This document shows positions 9,840 through 17,556 of a stretch of 36,923 bases of DNA, piece after piece (position 1 is the stretch's first letter; every line of letters begins with the position of its first letter). The position numbers were made by a program, and so were the translations under genes. The notes under the pieces were generated by a model. It saw only the letters and a list, made by a program, of their open reading frames with translations, had not been told where the DNA came from and searched no databases. The stretch spans positions 1-36,923 of the forward strand of contig JABDFN010000009.1 of assembly GCA_013286485.1 (NCBI GenBank), written 5' to 3'. The DNA comes from Bacteroidota bacterium (GTDB taxonomy: Bacteria; Bacteroidota; Bacteroidia; Chitinophagales; Chitinophagaceae).

Positions 9840-10682
9840 CTATTTTATTGAAATGCTTACTGATAAGTTTTTTATAAATTCAAAATATTTTGAACATTGA
9901 TCAACAAGTAATGATTTATACCTGATTCTAACATCTCGCTTTGAATTAACGACCCCAATTTTTTCTAACTCTATAAGTTTTGCAGATATAGTAGCCTTAT
10001 TTAACGTTACATGATAATAATCTTCAATAACCTCATTTGTTTTTTTCTTCTCATCATCTAATTGCTTATGAATTTCATTAACTGATAAAGCCTCATTTTC
10101 AAGTAGTAGCTTAATAATTTTTCTAATAGTTTTTTTATTCAATATTTTTATTGCTTTAGCAACTTCCTGTAAAAGATTTAAATCAATAATGATATTGCAC
10201 GAATCATGGTCAAAATTCGTGTCATCATTTGGTATCTTGAATGGCTTGTTTTTATTTGCTCTTATAATTACATCTTGTTTTTTTAGAATACCATTATAAT
10301 GTTCTTTAAGAATTATAGTTTTGCTCGTGTCGTCTTTTGCAAAAAGATGTTTTAATGATTTTATACCTTCATTAATCAATTTGAATTGTGAGTAGTTTAA
10401 ATAGTTCTTTGTTGTCTTACTAATGTGTTTTTGTTCTATTAGTCTTTGAGTCCTCAATTTTTTTAAGTATTGAAATCCATCAGGCATATCCATACCATTT
10501 GATTTATGGTCTATACAGATAATTGCATCTTGTGAACCGATGCCTTTTTCAAAGTCAATTATTTCAATCATTTTCAAAACCTCAGAATGGGTTAACAAAC
10601 TAATTGTTTTATTAGTGTCTTTGAATAATTCATCCTTATTTAATATTTCAGCAATTATCAGTTTTGATTCTATTGAAGTCAT
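9840..10682 (-). CDS. Unknown protein with C-terminal winged-helix domain
   Basis: In the 280-residue product, residues from about 185 read as a winged helix-turn-helix of the ArsR/MarR type: IRKIIKLLLENEALSVNEIH, a connecting helix, VTLNKATISAKLIELEKIGV and then a short wing VNSKRDVRIRYKS. The N-terminal half is mostly helical with a possible second helix-turn-helix near residues 85-115 (LRTQRLIEQKHISKTTKNYL). No enzymatic motif is visible. In this context it may be an element-encoded regulator or replication initiator for the small minus-strand group that includes the polymerase-like gene. Function is inferred from fold and neighbourhood only. Confidence 0.6.
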   Translation of the reverse strand: MTSIESKLIIAEILNKDELFKDTNKTISLLTHSEVLKMIEIIDFEKGIGSQDAIICIDHKSNGMDMPDGFQYLKKLRTQRLIEQKHISKTTKNYLNYSQFKLINEGIKSLKHLFAKDDTSKTIILKEHYNGILKKQDVIIRANKNKPFKIPNDDTNFDHDSCNIIIDLNLLQEVAKAIKILNKKTIRKIIKLLLENEALSVNEIHKQLDDEKKKTNEVIEDYYHVTLNKATISAKLIELEKIGVVNSKRDVRIRYKSLLVDQCSKYFEFIKNLSVSISIK

Positions 10683-10851
10683 GGCGTTTATATTATTAAA
10701 GATAAGATTGAAAGTTTTTTTAGAGTAGGTTAGATATAAAAGGCTAATGAATTTAGGCGGGTTGTTTTGAAGATTCTTCTTTTGTGAAAAATAGTAATAG
10801 AGTGGGAAAAATCAAAGATATGTAAATGTTTTCACACGTAAAAAATGCTAT

Positions 10852-11070
10852 CTACTTTTGTTCTGAAATCAAAATTATTTTATCATGAATATAATTCGAA
10901 AAGAAAATAAAACCATTATAGAAGTACCAAACATCTCTAAAAAGATCGTCAACAATCCTGTAATAATATGTGTGGGTAGTGTTAAAAAAATCTCCACATG
11001 TAGAAATCCTTTTAGTAAACCCCGAGTCATCAGTGTATGTACTACCGTAGAGCATCTTCTCATGCCTCAC
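10852..11070 (-). CDS. Possible small hypothetical protein
   Basis: A 72-residue open frame of aromatic-rich composition (TTHTYYYRIVDDLFRDVWYF) sits in the 500-base gap between divergently oriented genes. Other frames also stay open across the same bases, so openness alone is weak evidence. No family was recognised. The rest of the gap (10683-10851 and 11071-11188) shows no gene and should hold the promoters of the flanking divergent genes. Confidence 0.2.
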   Translation of the reverse strand: MRHEKMLYGSTYTDDSGFTKRISTCGDFFNTTHTYYYRIVDDLFRDVWYFYNGFIFFSNYIHDKIILISEQK

Positions 11071-11188
11071 CCCCAGTAATCTAAAACAGTTTCGTACCAG
11101 TTAACTAAGTAAAATAAAAATACATCAGAGACAAGCTACTTGACAAGCCAATTCTATGTCATGAACAGATAGATTAAAAACATATAAT

Positions 11189-12832
11189 ATGAAAAAAAAT
11201 TACAAAAAAATACAAATGCTAGTTCAAATAAGTAATCTTATGAGACATCCTTTTCATAAAGAGATATACGAACTAAATGAAATTGAAAATTTAGCTGAAA
11301 ACATCAAACGAAATGGTTTGATATTAAGCGAGGTTGGAATTGATGAGCAAAACTATATACTAAGCGGTGCAAGAGTTGTTGAAGCCTGTAAGTTGTTAGG
11401 CTGGACTGAAATTGAAGCTAAAGTTTTTAAAGAAATCACGGAAGAAGATGCGAAGGAAATTATTATTTCTGCTAATCTACAGCGAGTAAAAAACATATAT
11501 GAAACTGCTAAAGAAGCGGAGTATTATTTATCAAAATTACCCATACAGCAAGGGAAAAGAAATGATATAAAATCAGAAGGAACTGACATTACACCTGAGT
11601 GGGCTCAAGGTATGGAACGCTATGATGCTGTGGCTGATAAAATAGGCGCTGATATGTCAGGATCTACACTCCGCAAACTATTGGAAGTGAAAGAGTTTGA
11701 AGAAACTCAATCAGAAGCCAAACTTGGGTTGCTTAAAAAGATAAATAGCCGTGATTTGTCAATTGATCGGGCAGCCAAGATTATTAACAGTTATAAAGAG
11801 CAGCAGGTTGAAGTTAGTCAGATACAACATATAAAATCCGTATCAATTGAATCTGACGTTGAAAGGAAGTGGGTATTGTATCACAGTTCATCCCTCAGTA
11901 TGAAAGAATTAAATGACGGTATAATCCAAACCTGCATCACCAGTGGCCCCTATTTTTCTTTACGAAAATATGGTAAGGGTACGCAACTAACACCTGAAGT
12001 GGGCTTGGAAACTTCTTATAATGATTATATCAACAACATGATACCTTTCTTCAGGGAGATTTACCGAGTATTAAGCATTAGGGGCAGTTTCTTTCTCAAC
12101 ATTGGGGAGACTTATTCTCGTAATGCAAATAACAATATTATGTTGCGGTTAGTGCTTGCAGCTTGTGACGAGGTAGGTTTTCATTTAGTTAATTCAATCG
12201 TATGGCATAAAACAAATGTTCTACCTCAAGCAATAAATAAGAGGCTGCAGCCAAGCTATGAAATGATATATCATCTGGTGAAAGATGCCGAACAGTATGA
12301 CTACTATCCATTAAGATATATTGATGATACTAAAAAAAGCAAAGTGTATTCTATTGACAGACCCAACAAACGAGGGGGAATTGATATTGGAGCACCAGTG
12401 TTAAGTAAGCCGTATAAAAAATTCAAAGATTTTATTGATGTGCAACATTTTGAGGACGTCATAACCTCTAGTTCTGCTGCCTCGGAAAGTGCGGAGTTGC
12501 ACAAACTTGAGCCGAACATTAATCACTGTGCAATATTTCCCAGCACAATATGTGTGTTGCCTATATTAACAACCTCATTACCCGGACAGCTCATACTTGA
12601 TACATTCAGTGGTTCTGGCACATGTATAGATACGGCATTGATGCTTGGACGTAAGGGGATAGGGTATGAAATTGAAGAACGTTTTGTTCAATTAACACAT
12701 AAACGGTTGGCGGATGCGGAGCGTAGAGTTAGCCAAACAGATATGTCGACTCTACAGCAAATGGTGGAATCAACCAATATAAATAACATTACTCATTTTG
12801 CTAATCAAGATGTGCAAGGCAATGCAGCATAG
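11189..12832 (+). CDS. ParB-N/Srx-like domain fused to a DNA methyltransferase
   Basis: The 547-residue two-part protein begins with a ParB/sulfiredoxin-like nuclease-fold domain at residues 10-110 (LMRHPFHKEIYELNEIENLA, ILSGARVVEACKLLGW, then SANLQRVKN) and a helical linker. From about 225 it is an amino-methyltransferase of the beta order: motif IV first (TSGPYFSLRKYG, 251-262) and the SAM-binding motif I last (ILDTFSGSGT, 469-478, then GIGYEIE). Known relatives are orphan N4-cytosine/N6-adenine methyltransferases of phages and integrative elements, which modify element or host DNA without a partner nuclease. No restriction gene is adjacent. Motif IV is unusual: SGPY instead of the canonical SPPY. 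The gene starts a run with the HTH and integrase genes (20-base gap). Confidence 0.85.
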   Translation: MKKNYKKIQMLVQISNLMRHPFHKEIYELNEIENLAENIKRNGLILSEVGIDEQNYILSGARVVEACKLLGWTEIEAKVFKEITEEDAKEIIISANLQRVKNIYETAKEAEYYLSKLPIQQGKRNDIKSEGTDITPEWAQGMERYDAVADKIGADMSGSTLRKLLEVKEFEETQSEAKLGLLKKINSRDLSIDRAAKIINSYKEQQVEVSQIQHIKSVSIESDVERKWVLYHSSSLSMKELNDGIIQTCITSGPYFSLRKYGKGTQLTPEVGLETSYNDYINNMIPFFREIYRVLSIRGSFFLNIGETYSRNANNNIMLRLVLAACDEVGFHLVNSIVWHKTNVLPQAINKRLQPSYEMIYHLVKDAEQYDYYPLRYIDDTKKSKVYSIDRPNKRGGIDIGAPVLSKPYKKFKDFIDVQHFEDVITSSSAASESAELHKLEPNINHCAIFPSTICVLPILTTSLPGQLILDTFSGSGTCIDTALMLGRKGIGYEIEERFVQLTHKRLADAERRVSQTDMSTLQQMVESTNINNITHFANQDVQGNAA

Positions 12833-12852
12833 TTAAAAGAGCAAACTAACAT

Positions 12853-13140
12853 ATGGAAAGTAATAATCAATTTGTGGTCATACCACTACAGGAACTTATT
12901 GCTCTATTAGAAGAGATTTTTAAAAGATTCCGAAATGAACAAAATGAACCGTATCATGGCCACGTGAATGATACTAAAAAGCTGTACACGAGAAATGAAA
13001 TAGCGACAATTCTTAAAGTTACACCCAATACAATATCAAGGTATCGTAAAAAGAAATTGTTGCACGGAACTAAATGGAATGGTGTATGGCGATTCAGTGA
13101 AAAAGAATTGATCAGATTTATTAGTGGAAAAGCAAAATGA
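12853..13140 (+). CDS. Excisionase-like helix-turn-helix protein
   Basis: The 95-residue product carries a MerR/HTH_17-type domain at about residues 45-92: LYTRNEIATILKVTPNTISR, YRKKKLLHGTKWNGVWRF, then SEKELIRFI. This is the DNA-binding unit used by recombination directionality factors (Xis) and small helix-turn-helix proteins encoded next to tyrosine recombinases. The N-terminal 40 residues are a charged helix. It sits 20 bases after the methyltransferase and ends 7 bases before the recombinase ATG, so the three are probably co-transcribed. It could act as the excisionase or as a regulator of the integrase; the sequence does not decide between them. Confidence 0.8.
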   Translation: MESNNQFVVIPLQELIALLEEIFKRFRNEQNEPYHGHVNDTKKLYTRNEIATILKVTPNTISRYRKKKLLHGTKWNGVWRFSEKELIRFISGKAK

Positions 13141-13147
13141 AAATAAA

Positions 13148-14458
13148 ATGATTAAGGTACATTTTTTACTACGAAACCCGACGAAAAAGGGTAAGACGGC
13201 AATATATGCCACTATCTGCTACCGGAATAAACGAATAATAGTATTTCCTGGTAAAAGTATTGATACAGGCAAATGGGTTATTAATAAGAAGAAAAACATC
13301 AACGAGCCAAAAGATATTCCTGAAAATGACGAGTTAATAGAAGATTTGGCTAATGAGAAGAAGCTATATAAAAAAGTTTATGACGATTTGTTGAAAATAA
13401 ATAAAGGGATCATCTCTCCAGAACAATTTAAACAGGTTATTTATGAAGCAAAAGGTAAAAATCAATCAGTAACAGAAGAAATCAAACCAATTCTAATTAC
13501 CACCTTCTTTCAAACGCTAATTGACGACAGTAAATCAGGAATAAGAAAGAGCAAAGACGACCTATTACTAAACCCTAATAGCATTAAACCTTATAAGTCT
13601 GCTTTGAACCACTTTATTGAGTTTCAAAAACAACAGAAGCGAAAATACTACTTAACTGATATAAGCCAAAAATTAGTTAAGGACTTAACTGATTTTCTTA
13701 ATAGTAAGTTGGCTATCAATGCGAGTGCTAAATATCTAACAGTATTTAAGTTGCTTATAACTTATGCTATTGAAAAGAAATTGCTTGATATTAACCAAGT
13801 TTCAAACATTAAGGTTAACATAAAAAAGGAGATGTCTGATAGTATATATCTGACCGAGCAGGAAATTAAAGACATGATGGCTATAAAAGAGTTCTCTACG
13901 CCTATTTATGAAATTGTCCGTGATTTATTTGCTATCGGTTGCTACACCGGACTTCGGTTTTCCGATTATTCAAAATTGAGATTTGCGAATATAAAGGACG
14001 GCTTTATTGAAATTGTGCCTGCAAAAACCATGAATAATATACGCAACAATAACAAAGTCGTTATCCCTCTACATCCCATGGTAAAGGAGATATTGTTAAA
14101 ATACCCGGACGGATTACCGAAATGCCCGTCAAATCAAGTATTCAATAGGTATCTCAAAGAGATAGGTAAAATGTTGCCTTCACTGTATAAAGAGTTTGAG
14201 AAGAAAATGACCCGTTCACACAAAGTTGAAAAGACTATCTATGCCAAATATTCCGCCTTATGTACACATACAGCCCGCCGGAGCTTTTGCACTAATATGT
14301 ATTTGAAAGGTGTTCCTGTAATAACGATTATGGCTATTTCAGGACACAAAACACAAGAGAATTTTATGAAATATATTAAGGCAGATAATCAAAAACACGC
14401 TGAAATATTGAAAAAGAAATATGATGAAGGCGAAAACATTGAAACTTGCATTGCATAG
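13148..14458 (+). CDS. Tyrosine recombinase / phage-type integrase
   Basis: A site-specific tyrosine recombinase of the Bacteroidota Tn/ICE type, 436 residues from the ATG at 13148; a GTG at 13124 would add 8 residues and overlap the HTH gene. Order: N-terminal arm-binding domain (residues 1-50, KGKTAIYATICYRNKR), SAM-like core-binding domain (about 110-220), catalytic domain. Catalytic residues are all visible: Arg270 in YTGLRFSDY, Lys293, His374 and Arg377 in HTARRSF, His400 in SGHKT and the nucleophile Tyr409 in NFMKYI. It should therefore be active. It is the last gene of the methyltransferase-HTH-integrase run and is followed by a strong terminator and repeated CTGCCACC sites, which may be arm-type binding or att sequences. 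Confidence 0.92.
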   Translation: MIKVHFLLRNPTKKGKTAIYATICYRNKRIIVFPGKSIDTGKWVINKKKNINEPKDIPENDELIEDLANEKKLYKKVYDDLLKINKGIISPEQFKQVIYEAKGKNQSVTEEIKPILITTFFQTLIDDSKSGIRKSKDDLLLNPNSIKPYKSALNHFIEFQKQQKRKYYLTDISQKLVKDLTDFLNSKLAINASAKYLTVFKLLITYAIEKKLLDINQVSNIKVNIKKEMSDSIYLTEQEIKDMMAIKEFSTPIYEIVRDLFAIGCYTGLRFSDYSKLRFANIKDGFIEIVPAKTMNNIRNNNKVVIPLHPMVKEILLKYPDGLPKCPSNQVFNRYLKEIGKMLPSLYKEFEKKMTRSHKVEKTIYAKYSALCTHTARRSFCTNMYLKGVPVITIMAISGHKTQENFMKYIKADNQKHAEILKKKYDEGENIETCIA

Positions 14459-14479
14459 ACGCAAAACACTAAAACATTG

Positions 14480-14503
14480 AAAACTGCCACCTGTTCTGCC
14501 ACC
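14480..14503 (+). repeat. CTGCCACC repeat pair 1
   Basis: AAAACTGCCACC begins at 14480 and a second CTGCCACC follows at 14496, 12 bases after the first, only 22 bases past the integrase stop codon. The same layout recurs at 14687-14709. Confidence 0.65.
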
Positions 14504-14520
14504 TTTTTTAGATTAAAAAT

Positions 14521-14549
14521 ACAAAACCCGCTCTCTGAGCGGGTTTTGT
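14521..14549 (+). terminator. Strong terminator after integrase
   Basis: A 13-bp stem (ACAAAACCCGCTC / GAGCGGGTTTTGT) with a TCT loop. The A and T runs on both sides mean it can work in either direction. Confidence 0.85.
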
Positions 14550-14686
14550 AGTATTGGGTGTGGGAGCACACGGAACACTAAATATGTTATGTGTTTTGTC
14601 GAAAAGAAATAAGAATGAATACAGGCAAGCGATAGAAAAGAATACGATATGCTATCATGTTTCATGTTGTTCACTTTTGTTCTATA

Positions 14687-14709
14687 AAAACTGCCACCTT
14701 TCTGCCACC
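14687..14709 (+). repeat. CTGCCACC repeat pair 2
   Basis: AAAACTGCCACC begins at 14687, and CTGCCACC is repeated at 14702, 11 bases after the first unit. The first pair lies about 200 bases upstream. A single further copy of the 12-mer AAAACTGCCACC is at 32136. Confidence 0.65.
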
Positions 14710-14978
14710 ACCCCTGATTTTAAGCAATCTTTTCTTTTGATAGGATTGCATTAAAATCAGTATTTCAATAGACTAATCAACTCTTTTGACTTTAGCAGGA
14801 ACAATAAAAGGCAAATGTGTTGATGCAAATAATTATCTTAGTAAAGTAACGATCTAATTCAGATAAAAGCTGCTATGCTTATGCCAGAACACGAGGTTCT
14901 TGCCCCTTAGGGTCATAAACAACTGATAATATCCCTTGCGCTCGCACCCAATAAACATAAACCAATTATATAAAATGA

Positions 14979-15007
14979 AAGCCGCTGTAATTGCGGCTTC
15001 ATTTTTA
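14979..15007 (-). terminator. Terminator of the minus-strand gene
   Basis: Stem AAGCCGC / GCGGCTT with a 7-base loop, flanked by A/T-rich tracts. It lies 16 bases beyond the stop codon of the minus-strand membrane protein remnant. Confidence 0.6.
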
Positions 15008-15014
15008 TTAATCT

Positions 15015-15660
15015 TTAATTCTTAGCTACAGTGGTATGCGCTTTATTCATTTCTTCATTGGCAAGAAACATCTGCATTTGCGTAAGTGTACCTAGTACGG
15101 AAAAGTTCGTATACAACTCCATTTTATCAGGTGCCGCATCAAGTATAGAATGGTTTACAGGTATTTTGTCCTGATTTGAAGTATTGTAATTATTCACCTT
15201 TTCCTTTAGCTGCATCAGCAATGTATAGGCCTCAGTATTACTATGAAGATCCATATCCCTTTCAAACATGAAAAATTTTGTCTGGGCATAGTTGGGTGGT
15301 ATGCTTGTTTGCCCTATGTCATTTTTCAATATAGCAGCTTTTAGCTGCTCGCAAATATTGTTAATATCAGTAACTACAGGATCTTCTGTTATGCCTGTTT
15401 CCTTTACGTGATGTTGCATATTTTTCAGGATTTCTTCACTTTGAATGTATGCATACATCTGCACCGGTAATGATGGCTTTACTCGCATCATCAAAAAAAG
15501 CAAGCTGGTAGCAGCTACCAATAGCACCGACACAACAATAGTGTTCAGTTTATTTTCCGGTTTGCGCATGCCCGTAAAAAAATAAACAGGAATAAATACA
15601 AACATCGTTACTGCTATGGTGGAAACGTAGACGATAGCTATATAACAACAAACCCATCGT
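15015..15660 (-). pseudogene. 5'-truncated membrane protein gene
   Basis: The frame encodes one or two hydrophobic helices (VFIPVYFFTGMRKPENKLNT, then a second helix near VSVLLVAATSLLFLM) and about 140 soluble residues rich in helices. An ATG at 15605 would give 196 residues, but the coding pattern clearly continues upstream of it (codons for IAIVYVSTIAVT) until an in-frame stop just past 15660, with no start codon there. Families with this VFIPVYFFTG-x-RKPENK segment normally have an additional N-terminal helix before it. I therefore read it as a gene that lost its 5' end at a junction shared with the plus-strand gene at 15663. A functional short form from the ATG at 15605 cannot be excluded. 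Confidence 0.6.
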
Positions 15661-15662
15661 CA

Positions 15663-17075
15663 ATGATGCATAGAGTATTGTATTCCGATGACTATGGCAC
15701 AACATGGACAGATGTTTCTACTGGGTTTTCAGCTTTGCCAGTCAACAAAATTGTTTACTTGCGAGGCAGCAACGACGTATTATTCGCTGGCACTGATGTT
15801 GGAGTCTATAGATGGAACAAGGACAATAGTACGTGGGAATGTTTTGGCAATGGCCTTCCATTGTGCATCATAATGGATTTGCAGATAAACTACTGTGCAG
15901 GCAAACTGCAAGCGGTAACATTTGGCCGCGGCCTTTGGGAAACTCCAATTGACGATACCACCATCCATTACCCCGATCCCGGTTTCGCTACAATTATTGG
16001 AAGCAGTGCAACTTGGAATTCTCAAGACAGGTACCAAACCGGAAGTATAGAAGTTATATCAGGCGCAACCCTGACTATTGATGGCATCACGCTCCACATG
16101 TCCAGGAATTCGAGAATCGCCGTTGATAAGGGAGCAAAACTAATTGTAACAAACGCGACAATCACAAATAACTGCCAAGATTGCTTTTGGCTGGGCATCG
16201 AGGCTTGGGGCGATTCAACAAAACAGCAAAATGCCACAAATCAGGCGACCGTCATCATTAAGAACAATTCGTACATTTTAAATGCGAATGTAAGTGTTGC
16301 AAATTGGGATTTAACAGATAGCCCTACGAGAGCACAAGCATGCGGCGGTATCATTCAATGCACCCAAACAAGCTTCATAGACAACCATATGGCAGGGTGG
16401 TTCAATCCGTATCAGAATAAATCGCCCCTCTCTTCACACATGCCGCTGCGAGATCAAAGCTTTTTCGCAGAATGCACTTTTAGCATTGATGGAAACTATA
16501 AAGGCGGCACAGGATATCCATTTGCCGAACACCTGTATTTAAAAGGAGTAGATGGAATTGGAATTATGGGATGCAATTTTAGAAACGGCTTGCAATATGG
16601 CAGGGGTATCCGCGCCATCAATGCAGGCTTCTCCGTTAGCAATTATATTCCCCTCGGCATGTTATGCTCTCCGACGAGCTCAGTTACCTGCGGAAAGCGT
16701 TCAACGTTTGATGGGTTTAACAATGGAGTTGATATTGAAGGGATACTGGATAATGCTGGCCCGACTGCGAGCGTTGAAAACGCCATATTTGATACCTGCA
16801 CCATAGGAGTGTATGTGTCAGCATATGACAACGTAAGCACCTACGGCAATACATTCAATATTGGCAACGGACCGAATGAATACCAGGTAACAGGCGGCGG
16901 ACCGTGTTATGAAAATATTGGGATTTATGAAAAACAGAGTAAGGGTTTCCATATTGAATTTAATACATTCCAGGGATGGGATACCTCAATTGCAACATAT
17001 GGAGCACTCATTCAAAACTCATTTCCTGATAACGAATATAACGATCCCGCAACTGTACCTGGAAGCTATAGGTAG
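15663..17075 (+). pseudogene. Truncated BNR/sortilin-like and beta-helix surface protein
   Basis: The frame is open upstream of the first ATG to at least 15543, but protein-like sequence begins only around 15636. Residues 1-100 are the end of a BNR/VPS10-type propeller (YSDDYGTTWTDVSTGF, then the hallmark VTFGRGLWETP). Residues 100-470 resemble a right-handed beta-helix with repeating short strands (ATLTIDGITLHMS, AKLIVTNATITNN, TVIIKNNSYILN). There is no signal peptide at the start and no T9SS sorting domain at the end (it stops at VPGSYR), although intact relatives would have both. It thus seems to be an internal fragment of a much larger secreted protein cut on both sides. Confidence 0.65.
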
Positions 17076-17106
17076 GTTCTTTACATTATTGCCTTTTAAG
17101 GAAGTT

Positions 17107-17298
17107 ATGACGGTGGTAATCAGTCATGTAATTGTTAATCCTAAATTTAATTTTATGGAAATAATGAAAGCTGTGTTATTGCACCTTACGATAGGTCTAG
17201 CGTTGACTTCTGTAGTTCATATTTTAATGAACGTTGTAGTGGATCCAATTGGCATCGTTGGCGGATTAGCCGTTGTTTTCACTTGCAGGGTAAAATGA
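17107..17298 (+). CDS. Possible small two-helix membrane protein
   Basis: A 63-codon frame from ATG 17107 encodes two hydrophobic segments (VLLHLTIGLALTSVVHILMN, then DPIGIVGGLAVVF). The frame is also open upstream, overlapping the truncated beta-helix gene in another frame. No family was recognised. The hydrophobic pattern and codon use are plausible for a real small protein or for the tail of a lost one. Its 3' part overlaps a tRNA-like segment, so one of the two readings may be coincidental. Confidence 0.3.
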   Translation: MTVVISHVIVNPKFNFMEIMKAVLLHLTIGLALTSVVHILMNVVVDPIGIVGGLAVVFTCRVK

Positions 17299-17311
17299 TT
17301 GAATAAACTTA

Positions 17312-17340
17312 TAGTCTCGGTTCGATGCCGGGATCCGCCA
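17312..17340 (+). other. tRNA 3'-end-like sequence (T arm plus acceptor strand)
   Basis: CTCGG-TTCGATG-CCGGG forms a proper 5-bp T stem with a 7-base TTCGA loop, followed by ATCCGCC and A, as in the last 25 bases of a tRNA. GGCGGAT at 17260 is an exact complement of the ATCCGCC strand and would give an 81-base molecule. The middle does not fold into recognisable D and anticodon arms, so this is not called a working tRNA. It may be an att scar of an element that used a tRNA 3' end, or a decayed tRNA. A terminator follows at once. Confidence 0.35.
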
Positions 17341-17344
17341 TATT

Positions 17345-17369
17345 AAGCCACTCGTAAGAGTGGCTTTTT
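17345..17369 (+). terminator. Rho-independent terminator
   Basis: A 9-bp stem AAGCCACTC / GAGTGGCTT with loop GTAA is followed by T residues, starting 5 bases after the tRNA-like sequence. Confidence 0.85.
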
Positions 17370-17556
17370 ACATAATGGGGATTTTGAAAAACATAAAGCC
17401 TTGTTACCCCAATTTCTTAAAGTTGACAGTCTATAATTTTCAAACGAGCGAAAAACCACTGCATTTTGCGTGGCAGGCACCGCACAAAACAATAATATAT
17501 TCATTTTAGCGTTTTATCATATTTCTACGTCTTCTATATTAATAAAACCCCTTTTT

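Larger units (their letters stand above)
14459..15014. other. Non-coding region after the integrase (candidate att region)
   Basis: There are 556 bases without a credible gene. The region holds two pairs of CTGCCACC repeats, a bidirectional terminator and, at its right end, the terminator of the minus-strand gene. It is the expected location of an attachment site for the recombinase, though no matching core on the left side of the island was found by eye. Confidence 0.5.

Noticed and set aside
11189-12832. Type II restriction-modification system
   Set aside because: No restriction endonuclease lies beside the methyltransferase; the Mrr-like gene is 7 kb away, on the other strand and in another context.
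14480-14709. CRISPR array
   Set aside because: The repeats are only 8-12 bases, occur as pairs with 3-4-base gaps and lack regular spacers; no cas gene is nearby.
16909-17106. Upstream extension of the small membrane protein frame at 17107
   Set aside because: It overlaps the better supported beta-helix reading frame and its translation there is not protein-like.
17260-17340. Complete functional tRNA gene
   Set aside because: Acceptor and T arm are fine, but I could not form D and anticodon arms; only the 3'-end-like part is reported.
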